From Ipomoea triloba (lineage: Eukaryota > Streptophyta > Magnoliopsida > Solanales > Convolvulaceae), in contig NC_044919.1 in the NCBI RefSeq assembly GCF_003576645.1, positions 32,602,758 through 32,666,757 on the forward strand: 64,000 nucleotides of DNA, given 5' to 3'. Below the pieces are notes generated by a model, which was not told the origin of the DNA, did no database searches, and was given only the letters and a program-made list of their open reading frames with translations. Each line of letters begins with the position of its first letter. Positions within the stretch are counted from its first letter, which is position 1. Made by a program: the position numbers and the translations under genes. Of the stretch, positions 11,902-22,974 are shown one piece after another.

Positions 11902-12290
11902 TCATTTTTAAAAAGACATTTTCCGACCGACAGACACCAAAAATTCTGGTCCAATCCAGCGTCGCAAAACAAAAACAAAAAAATTTGCTCTCTGATGAAA
12001 CTATGAAAGTAATGGTTAGGAAAATGTTCTATTAATAATCAACTAAATAGTGTGATTGAGTCCATAACTTAAAAAGTTTTTAGAAAATTTTAAAATTGGT
12101 AAAAATAAAAAATGTAATTAAACGCTCATTTCAATTACCTATTTAACAGTTTATTATTAATTTAGCAATGACGAGACTTCCATATACGCTATTATTCTTC
12201 TCCTCTTCTGAAAATAATAGTATAAGGGGAAGACTCTGATTTTATTTTAGAACTTATATCTTATTTTGAATTACAAATAAATTATTATAG

Positions 12291-12455
12291 CTCTGATCTG
12301 TTTGGTAAAACATAAGAAGCTTAAAATAATATTATGTAGCTTATTTTAAAATGCTACTTAAATAAGTTATTACAGCTCTGTTTGATAAAACATAGGAAGC
12401 TTAAAATAATATTACGTAGCTTATTTTGAAATGCTACTTTGGTAGCATTTCAAAA
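12291..12455. repeat. Tandem duplication of about 85 bp
   Basis: Two units beginning CTCTGAT/CTCTGTTTG at 12291 and 12376 share GAAGCTTAAAATAATATTA and TAGCTTATTTT with a few substitutions. The second unit ends in a short palindrome, GAAATGCTAC...GTAGCATTTC. Probably a MITE remnant. Confidence 0.6.
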
Positions 12456-12754
12456 TAACTCCTAACTTTTTAACTTTTTTATTTTATTTTATTTTTATTA
12501 ATATATTAAATAGTGCAATTAATATTGGAGAACATATGTTCTTATTCTCTTTGAGGTGCTACTTGTCTTTTTCTTTTTATTTTTTTTATTTTTTTTATTT
12601 ACGAGAAAGCTCATAGTCGTTATTCGATGATATGCTTTAGGTGAAACACACAATGTGATCTTAGTCAACAAAGAATCATAAGGAGATAAATATGCATACG
12701 TTGCTCATAGCTAACTGATTTAAACCAATAAGACTAATAGGTAGCTCTCATAAG

Positions 12755-13193
12755 CACTGTTGCAAAAATCCCGGCTTAGGCGCTAGGCGCTCCTAGACCG
12801 TGGCGAATTGCTCCCTAGGCGTCGGCTGTCTAGGAGGCCGCCTAGCGCCTAACTCGGCCGACTAGGCCGAGTTGGCGGCCGCCTAGGCCGAATTTGGCCG
12901 AGTTAACTTGCCCAACTCGACAGAGTTAGCCGAGTTAACTCGAGCGAGTCGGCATTGTTAATTTTATTATTATATTTATATATATTTAAATTTATTTATT
13001 TATATAAGTAAGAGAAGTAAGAGATATATATATAATATATATAATATAATATAAGACATACACCCACACACATGAATTAATTTTTTGTTTTTATAGGTCG
13101 CCCGCCTAGAACCGCCTAGGCGCCGCCTAGACCGCTTAGGCGCTAGGCGCTAGGCGCTAGTCTATCGCCCGACTAGCGCCTACTGCAACCATG
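12755..13193. mobile_element. hAT-type MITE with GCCTAGGCG-rich ends and perfect 8-bp TSD
   Basis: The 439-bp element begins CACTGTTGCAAAAATCCC and ends in the inverted form ...CTACTGCAACCATG. It is flanked on both sides by CTCATAAG (12747-12754 and 13194-13201), a perfect 8-bp target-site duplication typical of hAT transposons. Both ends are packed with subterminal GGCGCTAGGCGCT / GCCTAGGCG repeats. The AT-rich centre carries (TA)n. No coding capacity. A related copy lies at 28797-29212. Confidence 0.85.
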
Positions 13194-13201
13194 CTCATAA
13201 G

Positions 13202-14917
13202 GATTGGAATCGAATTAGAAACTTTGTGATTATAATATCAATTGCTTAATTTGATCAACTTGGTTGGAGATTGTCTTTTGTTACAAGTGTTATTTTCCCT
13301 TATAGTCATGGAAGAACAAATAAAATTTTATTTTTAATTGTTTTTTTTAATCTCACATATAAAATCAACCATATTGAGACGTGTTACTATTCACGTCCAT
13401 ATGACATTATCCTTTTTTTTTTTTCTTTTTTTTCTTTTTTTTTAACATGGACTAATTCAATATTGAAATTTAAGAAGAAAGACAAGTATTAGTTGTCCAC
13501 TGTTCACCAGTTCCACATTTTTCCAAAACTTAGTAAAAGACTATAATTGCGGTCAATTTCTTGTACTTGTCAAACTTTGAATAAAATCTATAATTTTTTT
13601 TTCTTCCTTCCAAAAATCCCCAATTGCAGTTTTCGTAACAAATGTGGTTAAGTCAAGTGAGGCACTGTCATGATTGGCAGAACAACAGGTCAACAGCTCA
13701 TGTTTTTTATTCCTTTTTAAATAAGTTTTGGCGTGCATGATTAGACCAATTTAATTTTTTATATAATAGAATTTTGACATTATGGTAAACTTGTAGAATT
13801 TTGTTTTGGTCTTCTTGCATGTGACATACAAATTAAACAAATGTGTAGTCCAATATCTAGTGTTGTGCCTGGTTTTGCCTTTCGTGTGGAATATTTTGTA
13901 AGATCATATTTAGAATGGTATCTATGCTTTGAAAATACCTAGGTGCTATACCGCTTTTAATAATCGACTGTATTGATGTTGTAATACCACAATTTTTTTT
14001 TATGATATACTTATTTTATTCATATTAAAAAAGAAGAAACAAAGAAATTACATGAAACTGTCTTAAAGCATACTTATTTTCTTTATCTTTGAAGAAATAA
14101 AATTATGTCTAAAAGCACCGAACTCGGTCAAATTTGACCACCATAAATTGAAGGTCACTAATGTTTCTGTATACACTTTGAGTTTTATGAAAACTCTTAT
14201 TGGAAAGTTTGCCGCCACTACTCTAAGGTACGCATTATGTAAAGTCCGTCTTGTGGCTATAGTCTACAAAGGGTTATAGTGAGGTAAACTAGACAATGTT
14301 ATGTACTGATAAGTGGCTTACCAAGAAGGTCAATATACAATTTTTATCTCATAAGTACATCGAACTTGAAACTTTGTAATCATCATGCCGAGTGTCGGAG
14401 TAATTTGAATTGGTTGGAAGTTGCCTACTTTAATTTCCTAGTATACATATCTATGAATATGGTAAGAAGCGAATAATGAAATAGGTAGGGAGGGAGATGA
14501 GATGAGAGGAGAGGGTGAAGACAAGGCATGCAAGGCAAATAGTAGTGGTTTGGGTGAGGGAAAAGAAGAGTGGATTTGGTGTAGCTGACGGCCATCAAAC
14601 ACCGACCATCCCACACTCTCTCTCTCCCATAATTATTCCATTTGGAGTCAAACCATAATCTCAATTGTGTTTGCTCAATGGCTGGCATCTCCTTCTCCAT
14701 CTCTAATCTTTCATATCATATCCTTTCCCCATTTTTATTTCCCCCCAATCAACAAACCTTTCACTTTTCTATCTTATTATTCACTCTACATATATATGTG
14801 TGTTGTCCTCCCTTTTAACTCTTCTTTTGGTTATCATCAACAACTATTTAGACTCATCTTGATTGCGAGATGAGGAGTAAGTATATAACTTTAGTTATGG
14901 GATTAAGTAAATTGTTA
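13202..14917. other. Gene-free DNA
   Basis: AT-rich, with a T-run near 13410-13442 and short frames only. I see no gene, RNA or structured repeat here. Confidence 0.55.
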
Positions 14918-15253
14918 GAGTATCTTCAATAGTTATAGTTTTTTGAGAAGTTTTTGCATGTGTGATTATGAAAGAAAATATGAGATGGAAGAGAAAAAAG
15001 AAAAAAGCAGAAAGCAAAACAAATCTAGAAAAATAAATCATCAGTTTAAGACGGGCATGGTGTTGTGCCTCACACACTACAAATGGCGCTGTGTTGTACT
15101 GTGGAGGGACCAATTTCACTGCGAAAAATTAAGTTCTTGTAGTGTTGTGTTGTACTGTGGAGGAACCAATTTTACTGCAAAAATTTAAGTCCTTGTAATG
15201 TGCACTCAAATATTCTCACAAACCATACCAAAAATCACTATTGAAGATGTCCC
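14918..15253. mobile_element. Candidate short TIR element (MITE) with internal duplication
   Basis: The left end GAGTATCTTCAATAG is matched by the inverted right end CTATTGAAGATGTCCC, giving ATCTTCAATAG in common. Inside, a 56-bp unit starting TGTGTTGTACTGTGG is repeated at 15090 and 15146. No target-site duplication was identified, so superfamily is left open. Confidence 0.5.
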
Positions 15254-15447
15254 GAATATCATTGATGGATTCTAATATGATGTCACTTCATTAGATAAAA
15301 TATACAACTTGGTATAATTATAACCAAAATCCTTGGTTAATTAGTTTAATTCTTTGAAGGCCAGGTAGTAATAATAGCAACCCTCACTTGCATTCGCTTA
15401 ACGCTTTCCGTGAGATATTAATTAGAAATTAGAGTTGTCGTCGGTTG

Positions 15448-15448
<1 letters not shown>

Positions 15449-15531
<83 letters not shown>

Positions 15532-15554
15532 NNNNNNNNNNNNNNNNNNNNNNN

Positions 15555-15630
<76 letters not shown>
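15449..15630. repeat. (TA)n microsatellite containing an assembly gap
   Basis: A very long TA run interrupted by 23 Ns at 15532-15554. The true length is unknown; this is an assembly limit, not biology. Confidence 0.95.
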
Positions 15631-15631
<1 letters not shown>

Positions 15632-15828
15632 ATAATCATATACTAACGGACCATAATGTGTGAACTTGCAAACTATGAAGGACTATATTGCACCGCACTG
15701 GATACGATTGCATTGTAAAGGTTCCTGATCTAGGCATGTCTGAGAGTCATTGAGGTGCAATCACCTAGTAGTTGCGGGTTACAGTGCAATCTTTCAGTAG
15801 TTCGCAGGTTAAGACTGGTTTGAACTTG

Positions 15829-15829
<1 letters not shown>

Positions 15830-15901
<72 letters not shown>
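15830..15901. repeat. (TA)n microsatellite
   Basis: Uninterrupted TA dinucleotides of about 70 bp. Confidence 0.95.
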
Positions 15902-15904
<3 letters not shown>

Positions 15905-16796
15905 GATGCAAATAGATATCCTGATTGGATGACAATGAATTTTGGAGGTTTACAATTAGGTAATGTCTTCACACATGTTTGATATTTCTTTGAGTTGTAC
16001 GTATTTAGCCATTTCCGATAACTGATTGTATTGGTATGATTTTGTCACGCTTCGTGTAACCTTTTCGTGTTTCTTTATATGGTAACAATACAATATTTTA
16101 TTAAAATGCTACATATATCCATCCTAGAGTCCTAGAATAAGCATTATGTACTACGTTGAAGGTGAGAGATCTTATAAATTAAAAGAGAATCTGGAGACGT
16201 TGTCAACTATGGTTTGTGCATGTCAAGAATCAAGAATTTTATGACCCAATTGGACACTTGTGCCAACACTAGCACGCCATGTTTCCCTGCAATGGATCTT
16301 CCATTTTGGAGGGTAGATATAAAACTCAATTTATTTATTCAAAAGTTGAATAAAAATAAAAATAAAAAAGACAGTTGATCTATGACATAATAAACTATAT
16401 CCCAAATATGTTTTTAAGTTATGAGTGAAGTGGACAGCAATTTAAGTCAACAAAAATTGCTGTCATCAGAGATAAGGAAGAAAAACACACACAATTACAA
16501 GAGTTCCACCATTGTGACAGGAAAACCCACTACACAAGAAATCATTAAAATAAATAAATAATGTATAGTAGAGAATATATTTATATATTATTTATGTCCA
16601 AAATGGATGGATGGAGGAAAGTCTTATCAAATACTCAATCAAGTGCATCTTCTTTTGTACGTATTGCCTAATGTTGTAAAATTATTTTATTAACTAATGA
16701 ATAATCAAAATCAAGGTTAATCATCTCAAGCACGATTAATAATTTTGTACACCCATAGGTTGGTCAATTAGCATCAAGGTGTCTTTCTTCTAGAAA

Positions 16797-16820
16797 TCTT
16801 ACAAATATATATAAATATAA

Positions 16821-16906
<86 letters not shown>

Positions 16907-16907
16907 N

Positions 16908-16973
<66 letters not shown>

Positions 16974-17141
16974 TTCATGTGAAAAGTGTTAACGGCTAGT
17001 CGTCATTGATATAATAAATCTAATAGTTGGAAAATAAATAAATAAAAGTGAAAAGAATATCATATTATTTTTGTAATTATTACAAATATTAATTTTGCAC
17101 TTGAAAAAATATAATTGTACATCCATTGCACGGACAACTAA
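16797..17141 (+). mobile_element. Weak candidate for a degenerate small Helitron
   Basis: The 3' side shows TCCAT-TGC-ACGGA (an imperfect hairpin), a short spacer, then CTAA followed by T (17138-17142), a permitted CTRR end. Upstream, A|TCTTACAAATATATATAAA at 16797 resembles the TCTATACTATATATAAAAG 5' ends seen elsewhere in this window. In between is an expanded (TA)n tract. Each end alone is weak. Confidence 0.28.
16801..16969. repeat. (TA)n / (TAAA)n microsatellite with one ambiguous base
   Basis: Starts with AAATAT units and passes into a pure TA run with N at 16907. The length may be mis-assembled. Confidence 0.9.
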
Positions 17142-18241
17142 TAATGCACACAAGGTAGAATGTCGTATTTATACTAAATTCATTTATTGGGCACTCAAGT
17201 TAGTCATGACACGTGTAAGCTGTTGATGTGACAATTGGTGAAGTGAAGGTGCAGCTGACTTATCTAACCAATGGTGGTCAGTTATTAAGTATATTGAGAT
17301 GGAGGTCGGTAATTAAGTTTAATGATATGAAGGTCAATAAGTCTAATGACAATATGACATGTAGGCCTGCAAGTATAATGACATGAAACTTAGCTTGGCA
17401 AGTTTACTATCCTGTAGGTCATGCGTTATGTATGCATGTAGACTCTTGTGTTAGGAAATACACATGTATCTAGAAGGACCCTCTAGGTCGGAGGGTCGAG
17501 AAATAAACCACGTAGGAAAAGTAAGGTTGCTCTGATTAATTTATAACTTTATCACATACGATAATATGAAACGATACTTTCAAGATATGCAAAAATGCTC
17601 TTGAGTTGGTTACAGTGTATTCAATTGTGCCCGCACGCACGTGGATTTTATTTCTTGAAATCAAAGATGAATATAAAATAATAAATATGTATTTTTGTTA
17701 ATACTTAATACATACCCTAAATGTTTAGTTAAGGTTTAATTATTAAGTCAAATTAATATTATTAATTATGTTTTTGAGTAAGTGTATTGAAATGATTTTT
17801 ACTTTAGATTCACTATAACAAGATAATTATTCAAAATATATTGACTCAAGTGGAAGCTAAGGCTTTTGAGTTATTTAAAACAATGAAATATTTGACCCAT
17901 GTGTATATGAAATCTTGAAAAAGTTATATCTTAATATAGTTAGATTGATGTTTAACCTAACTGGATTAGTCTCATTTTGCGAAGTATGGGTACCGGTTCT
18001 TAGAATATAATGATAAGTTTGAAATGGGAGAGGTATAATGAATTTGGATTACAAAACTGATAACAAAGTATCATGATATATATGTTATAGTATAAAAACA
18101 ATAAGTAGAAAATGGACATCTATCAAGGTAGTACTAAGACAAAAGGGAAACAAGCTAAGGGTGGGGTGGGTCAGAAGATTGTGCTGAGAAGGGTTTCCAC
18201 TTGCAATATTGAATCATTATATCTTTGAATTCCCATATGAA

Positions 18242-18259
18242 CCCCCCCCCCCCCCCCCC
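18242..18259. repeat. Poly-C run of 18 bases
   Basis: A pure cytosine homopolymer. The length is prone to sequencing error. Confidence 0.9.
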
Positions 18260-19199
18260 AGGAGTATAATTATGCAAGTGGAAAATTGGGTTTTCCTCTA
18301 TCTCCTGCTTAACCAAAAAAAACCTAGGTTTTCTTGATTACACATCTCTACTTGGCATTAGGTCATGTTGTCAACATCCCACTTTTTAATTTTTCTTCTA
18401 TATGGAGAAATTGGGGTATAATAAAACAAGAAATATATGAAAAAAATCATAGGTTGATATCACTAAATCACTAGACACTAAAATATCACAATTATTTGAG
18501 TTCACAAGCTACATATAATTGCAAATATGTTAATTTTATATAATTTGTACAAACAAATAGAAAATACATGCATCTTGTACTAAACCATTTGACTTATTAA
18601 ATTAATATCGGAAAAATATGCGTTCTGCTTACTAGCTAACTGCCTCCAAACTATTGGATTAGAAGGCTTAGATTATTATTATTATTATTATTATTATTAT
18701 TTTTTTGGTGAAGAAGAAGGCTTAGAATTTGACATATGATATAATCATATCACTTTTCTTTTGCTTCATTCTTCTCTGGTTTGATTATTCCTTTCCAACT
18801 TTTGTTTGAATTTATACCCAAAAATTAAATTCATGCGTAAATAGATTTCTTTAAATTGAATTTTTAAATTAGGATAATATTGCAAAATTAAAAACATTTT
18901 TATATCACTATTGTTCTCTTTTTAAAAAATTAAGGAAAATACTATCAAAATAAAGTTCACATCAATATAAAATTTAAACAACTATTATTTGGCATCCATG
19001 TAAGTGATCGGATTGTTACAGAAAAAATAGGTAAAACTTGAAGAGTTTTATTACTCTTTTTTTTTTTTTGAAAGTTTAATGGTTTATTTAAAATTTTTCT
19101 TAGCGTATGCGAACAGATTAGCATTACATTTTAGAAAAGAAGATGCTAGATTTATTTCCAACGATTATAAATTTTGACGTACATATTTTATTGGATAAA

Positions 19200-19758
19200 G
19201 TCATGCACTTAAAATTTTAAAGTTATGCACTTTAAGTTTCGAAATGATACATCTTAAGTTTTGAATTGGTGCACCTTAAATTTCGAACTGATGCACTTCA
19301 AGTTTCGAACTGATGCACCTTAAGTTTCAAATTTATGCACATTAAGTTTCAAACTTATGCACCTTAAGTTTTGAACTTATGCACCTTAAGTTTCAAACTT
19401 ATGCATTTAAGTTCTAAGTTATGCACTAAATAATCATAATGCCATCGCATTTTATATATATATATAAATTTCATCATTCTGGACGGTAAATGTTGGCTAT
19501 ATCAATGACTCAGATTTCACCACATTGTTTACCTGAGAACTCCTTCGCATTTGATCTCTAATTTCAAACTTATGTATCTTAAGTTTCGAACTTATGCACC
19601 TTAAGTTCTAAGTTATGCACTAAATTATTATAATTAATGTCACCGCGTTTTTTTTTTATATTTAATTTTTATCATTATGAAATGTAGATTTTGGCAAGAT
19701 CAATGATTGAGATTTCACCCCATTCTTTGTCTGAGAGCTCTTCGCATTTGATCTCTAA
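19200..19758. repeat. Minisatellite with GCACCTTAAGTTT units inside a larger duplicated unit
   Basis: About ten units of roughly 22 bp, consensus near ATGCACCTTAAGTTTCGAAC, run from 19204 to 19425 and resume at 19565-19620. The array sits in a larger tandem unit of roughly 180 bp: both copies continue with TCAATGA, GAGATTTCACC, CTGAGA and TTCGCATTTGATCTCTAAT (first to about 19560, second to about 19758). Related GCACCTTAAG motifs recur at 35100-35240. Confidence 0.75.
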
Positions 19759-20228
19759 TGTGTGTGTATGTATTTATGTATGTATGTATGTATATGCCCA
19801 CACTTGAAAAGCAAAATGTTAGTATTCAATCAAGTAGGGGAAAACAACTCAAATTCACAAATACAACTATGCAAGATCCAAAAATGCATGTATTAGGCAA
19901 AAGATCACTTGGTAATTGGAAACCTCAGAAAATTAATTAATGAATTTAATACTTGTCCACAAAGTCAAAAGTTGACAAATTCTAAAGATAAAAATTTAAT
20001 TGGTACGGTAATTTTTTGAATTTCTTGGGTTATGCAATTAATGAGTCTATTTGTCATGGACACAATCATAATGAAGGCAGAATTTATGGAGAAGATCTAC
20101 TTGCATTAAAAATGGCTGACTTTTTGGGGATGCTTAATAGAATTAAGTACTACAACTGTACATTTCTTTTCACAGTTTACGCAACTGTAGAAGACAATCA
20201 CATAAATTCTTTTACTTGAAATAAAATA

Positions 20229-21117
20229 GGAATAAGGTTCAAATTGGCCACTGAACGTAACTTGAAAATGCAATTAGGCCACTGAACCAAAAAAAATTGC
20301 AATTAGGCCACTGAGCACTCCAAATGTATGCAATTTTACCTGATAGCAGGTTAACACCCATTTTATCAGGTTACCTGCTTACATAGATGATAGTTGCTAT
20401 TTTAAATTAATTTTTAATAATAGAATTTTAAAATAAAATTAAATTTAAAAAAGAAGAAAATGTCTCCAATAAATATACAGAGACACGCAATTAACCAAAA
20501 AAAAAAAAAACAAAATATTACATAGAATTTTAAAATCATAACTATGTACTCCGTATTATATAGTACTACTCGAAAATCCATGTTCAGTAACACATGTAAT
20601 TTCTATATTTTTAACAGAAAATATATAGATTCGGAGAAAATAAAATTGGTGGTATGCTAGATCTATGACTACAAGAGATAAAAGAGGAATTTTAACAGTA
20701 ATACTCGTAGATTTGATCTAGTGTTAAAAAGAAGGCAACTTTTTCCAAATTTTATTTCTGAATTTGTGAACTTTTTGCAGAAACAATCAGCATCATGGAG
20801 ACGAAGGCAGATCTTTGTCTCCGGTTCGAGACGACCGGAGACGAAAATAGGGATGGGGTGGCCGTTGGGCTTTATATATATATATATATATATATTATTT
20901 AAAAATCTTTTTATTTTTAAAGTTCATTATTAAAAATTATTTAAAAATGTCAATTCACCTTCCATTTAAGCAGACAACCTGATAAATGGATGGTAACCTG
21001 CTATCAGGAAAAATTGCATACATTTGGAGTGTTCAGTGGTTTAATTGCACTTTTTTTTATTCTGTGGCCTAATTGTACTTCTAGGTTACGTTCAGTGGCT
21101 AATTTGAATCTTATTCC
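20229..21117. mobile_element. Mutator-type non-autonomous element with long TIRs and perfect 9-bp TSD
   Basis: The 889-bp element is flanked by AATAAAATA on both sides (20220-20228 and 21118-21126), a perfect 9-bp duplication as made by Mutator-like transposases. Terminal inverted repeats are about 165 bp, beginning GGAATAAGGTTCAAATTGGC on the left and matched in inverse at the right with mostly transition differences. Both TIRs contain the palindromic CCTGATAGCAGGTTA. The centre is AT-rich except for a GC-rich piece at about 20785-20865 that could be captured sequence. No transposase is present. Confidence 0.88.
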
Positions 21118-21227
21118 AATAAAATATAATGATTATTTGCACTACTTAAATTTATTAAAACAATTTTTCTTTACGGACTAGATGACAATCGACTTTGAGG
21201 AATATAGTTTAAGTACGTACTATTGAC

Positions 21228-21372
21228 TATGTTACCATGTAGTATCTGTTTATAACTACTTTCTCAATCTATTAAAGCACAAAGAGTTAATATCGCCCTG
21301 AGATTCAAACCCACCCTTTTCCTTATGGGAGTGTAATCAGATATCACTAGACCATAAGATCTTGGTTGAGGA
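21228..21372 (-). repeat. tRNA-derived SINE-like repeat, family B
   Basis: Read on the minus strand it has TGGTCTAGTG (box A-like), GGGTTTGAATC (box B-like) and then TTAACTCTTTGTGCTTTA. The same order occurs at 44250-44372 (plus) and 50098-50235 (minus). Confidence 0.65.
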
Positions 21373-22665
21373 ATATAGTTTAGCTTTCATGTGATTAAAG
21401 CTCTCCAAAGAGGTTTAAGCTTACTATTGATGATAACACAAATAATATTGACATGACCTTACCATGATTTATGAAGTTTTTCTTTTATTTTCTCGTTGAA
21501 TGATTTTCTTTATTTATATGTGAAAAGAAGCAAGAAGCACGCAACTACAATATTTTTTGCTTCACCACATAAAAAAAAAAGGTTTTATTAGAGAAATAAT
21601 TATGATATATTTTTTATGTCAATCAACAAAAAGTGAAAAATCAAACAAGAAAGGAAAAATAAGTATGGTATTAGTGGGGAAATAATTAGCAGTGCGTAGA
21701 AGTCGGGACTAGTATAGGTATATAAATATATTGTTTTGGTGGAGGGTAGCAATGGTAGTAGTGAGTTGTTTATTATTATTTTTTTAACAGTAAAGTAAAT
21801 TTAAAAGTACTATTTGAGAGAGTGTGTTGAATAAATATTATTTTTTTGTGTAATAACTAATAAATTATACTGGAGAAGTAATTACATTAAAAAAAATCAT
21901 GTGCAACAGATTCAATCAAAATAATATTTACAATAACTAAAATTTGTAATATTTAATTACCACAATCATATTTTATCTACTCGACTATCTGATTAAGTGT
22001 TGTACATAGGAGAGTGGGACAAAGAGAATGGATGGTGGAAATTTGCGTAGTGCGAAAACGTTTGCATATATATGGGTCAACATTTTAAAAGCAAGCATGA
22101 AGACAGGTATGTATTTAGTCAAGCCACCTAAAACACTAAACCAATAATAAATGTTGTATATTTAGTACCCTTGCAACCACCCCACCTCACCAAATTTAAT
22201 ATTCAACTAATCATAATAATTACTCTTTTCTTCTTGACTCTTAGTCATTACCGAGTATTATTTTTCACCATATATATAATATAATTTGTCATTTTCTTAA
22301 TCTTTTCAATCCTATTTAAAATTCATTACAAAATTTATAGTGTAATTTTTTAATTCCATTTTACATTTTAATGTCAAATTATTAAAAACAACAAAATTTT
22401 AAAATAAAATTATTGTAAAATTATATTCAACTACAAAATAATTTAATACATTTGCTTATAAGTTATTTTACATGTTATTCGTTAACAATTTTTTAAAAAG
22501 CATATAATATACAAACATAAATAAGTAACACAATTATTAACTTAGACTTTTAGTTGAGATATAACATATACTTGAATTTAGCATTAGAGCTAATCACATA
22601 TCAAAAATCATGAATTCGAATCTCAACTTTTAAATGTGTCTTGTGAAACAATATTTTAACGGAAA
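21373..22665. other. Gene-free AT-rich DNA
   Basis: No gene recognised. Ends with a box B-like GAATTCGAATCTC (about 22612-22624) that may be a SINE remnant. Confidence 0.5.
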
Positions 22666-22974
22666 ATGAAATTGTGTAGATGCCCCTATGTGTGTATCGA
22701 CAAGAATAGGCGCAGTAGCGGAGATCTTGGGGTGGCAGTGGCGCCGTGTATCAAACGTCCGTCGCCGGTTATGGAGCAGTACTACTACGTACTTGAGAAA
22801 TCACAATCAAAAGGACAAAACAGTGGAGACGTGACGGGCGTCACTCCGTGTTTAACGCCGTCAAAGGAAATACGCATGGCGAAATCAATCGGAAGAGACG
22901 TGGAGAGATGGCAGAAAATGTTGCAGCCTGATCCTACGGCTCTCACGCCACGCTTTCCCTGGCCCACTTGGTAG
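22666..22974 (+). CDS. Hypothetical small protein, 102 aa, not recognised
   Basis: An open frame of 102 codons in a sharp GC-rich island between very AT-rich flanks. An internal Met at residue 36 (MEQYYYVLEK) could be the start. The C-terminal part, with TPSKEIRMAKSIGRDVERWQ and a final TPRFPWPTW, looks protein-like in composition, with charged and aromatic residues spaced as in real genes. No signal peptide or membrane segment. I know no family for it. It may be a genuine small gene, the last exon of a gene whose other exons I missed, or a captured gene fragment. No TATA box or splice partner was identified. Confidence 0.4.
   Translation: MKLCRCPYVCIDKNRRSSGDLGVAVAPCIKRPSPVMEQYYYVLEKSQSKGQNSGDVTGVTPCLTPSKEIRMAKSIGRDVERWQKMLQPDPTALTPRFPWPTW

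Larger units (their letters stand above)
8930..12290. other. FLA4-like 3' flank and gene-free AT-rich DNA
   Basis: The first 200 bp look like the 3' UTR of the FLA4-like gene. Beyond that I see no gene. A minus-strand frame at 9442-9729 has no recognisable content. Notable items are a poly-A run near 10208, a (TA)n tract at 11065-11099 and an (AAT)n tract at 11827-11901. Confidence 0.6.
15902..19199. other. Gene-free AT-rich DNA with microsatellites
   Basis: No gene recognised. Contains a long (TA)n tract with a single N (16801-16969), an 18-base poly-C run (18242-18259) and a (TTA)n run (18672-18700). A possible Helitron end lies near 17138. Confidence 0.6.

Noticed and set aside
11704..12006. 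100-codon frame with a poly-Asn core
   Set aside because: The core is the (AAT)n microsatellite and the flanks have no recognisable content.
15435..15663. Frames of repeated Tyr-Ile across the TA microsatellite
   Set aside because: Pure artefact of (TA)n, interrupted by Ns.
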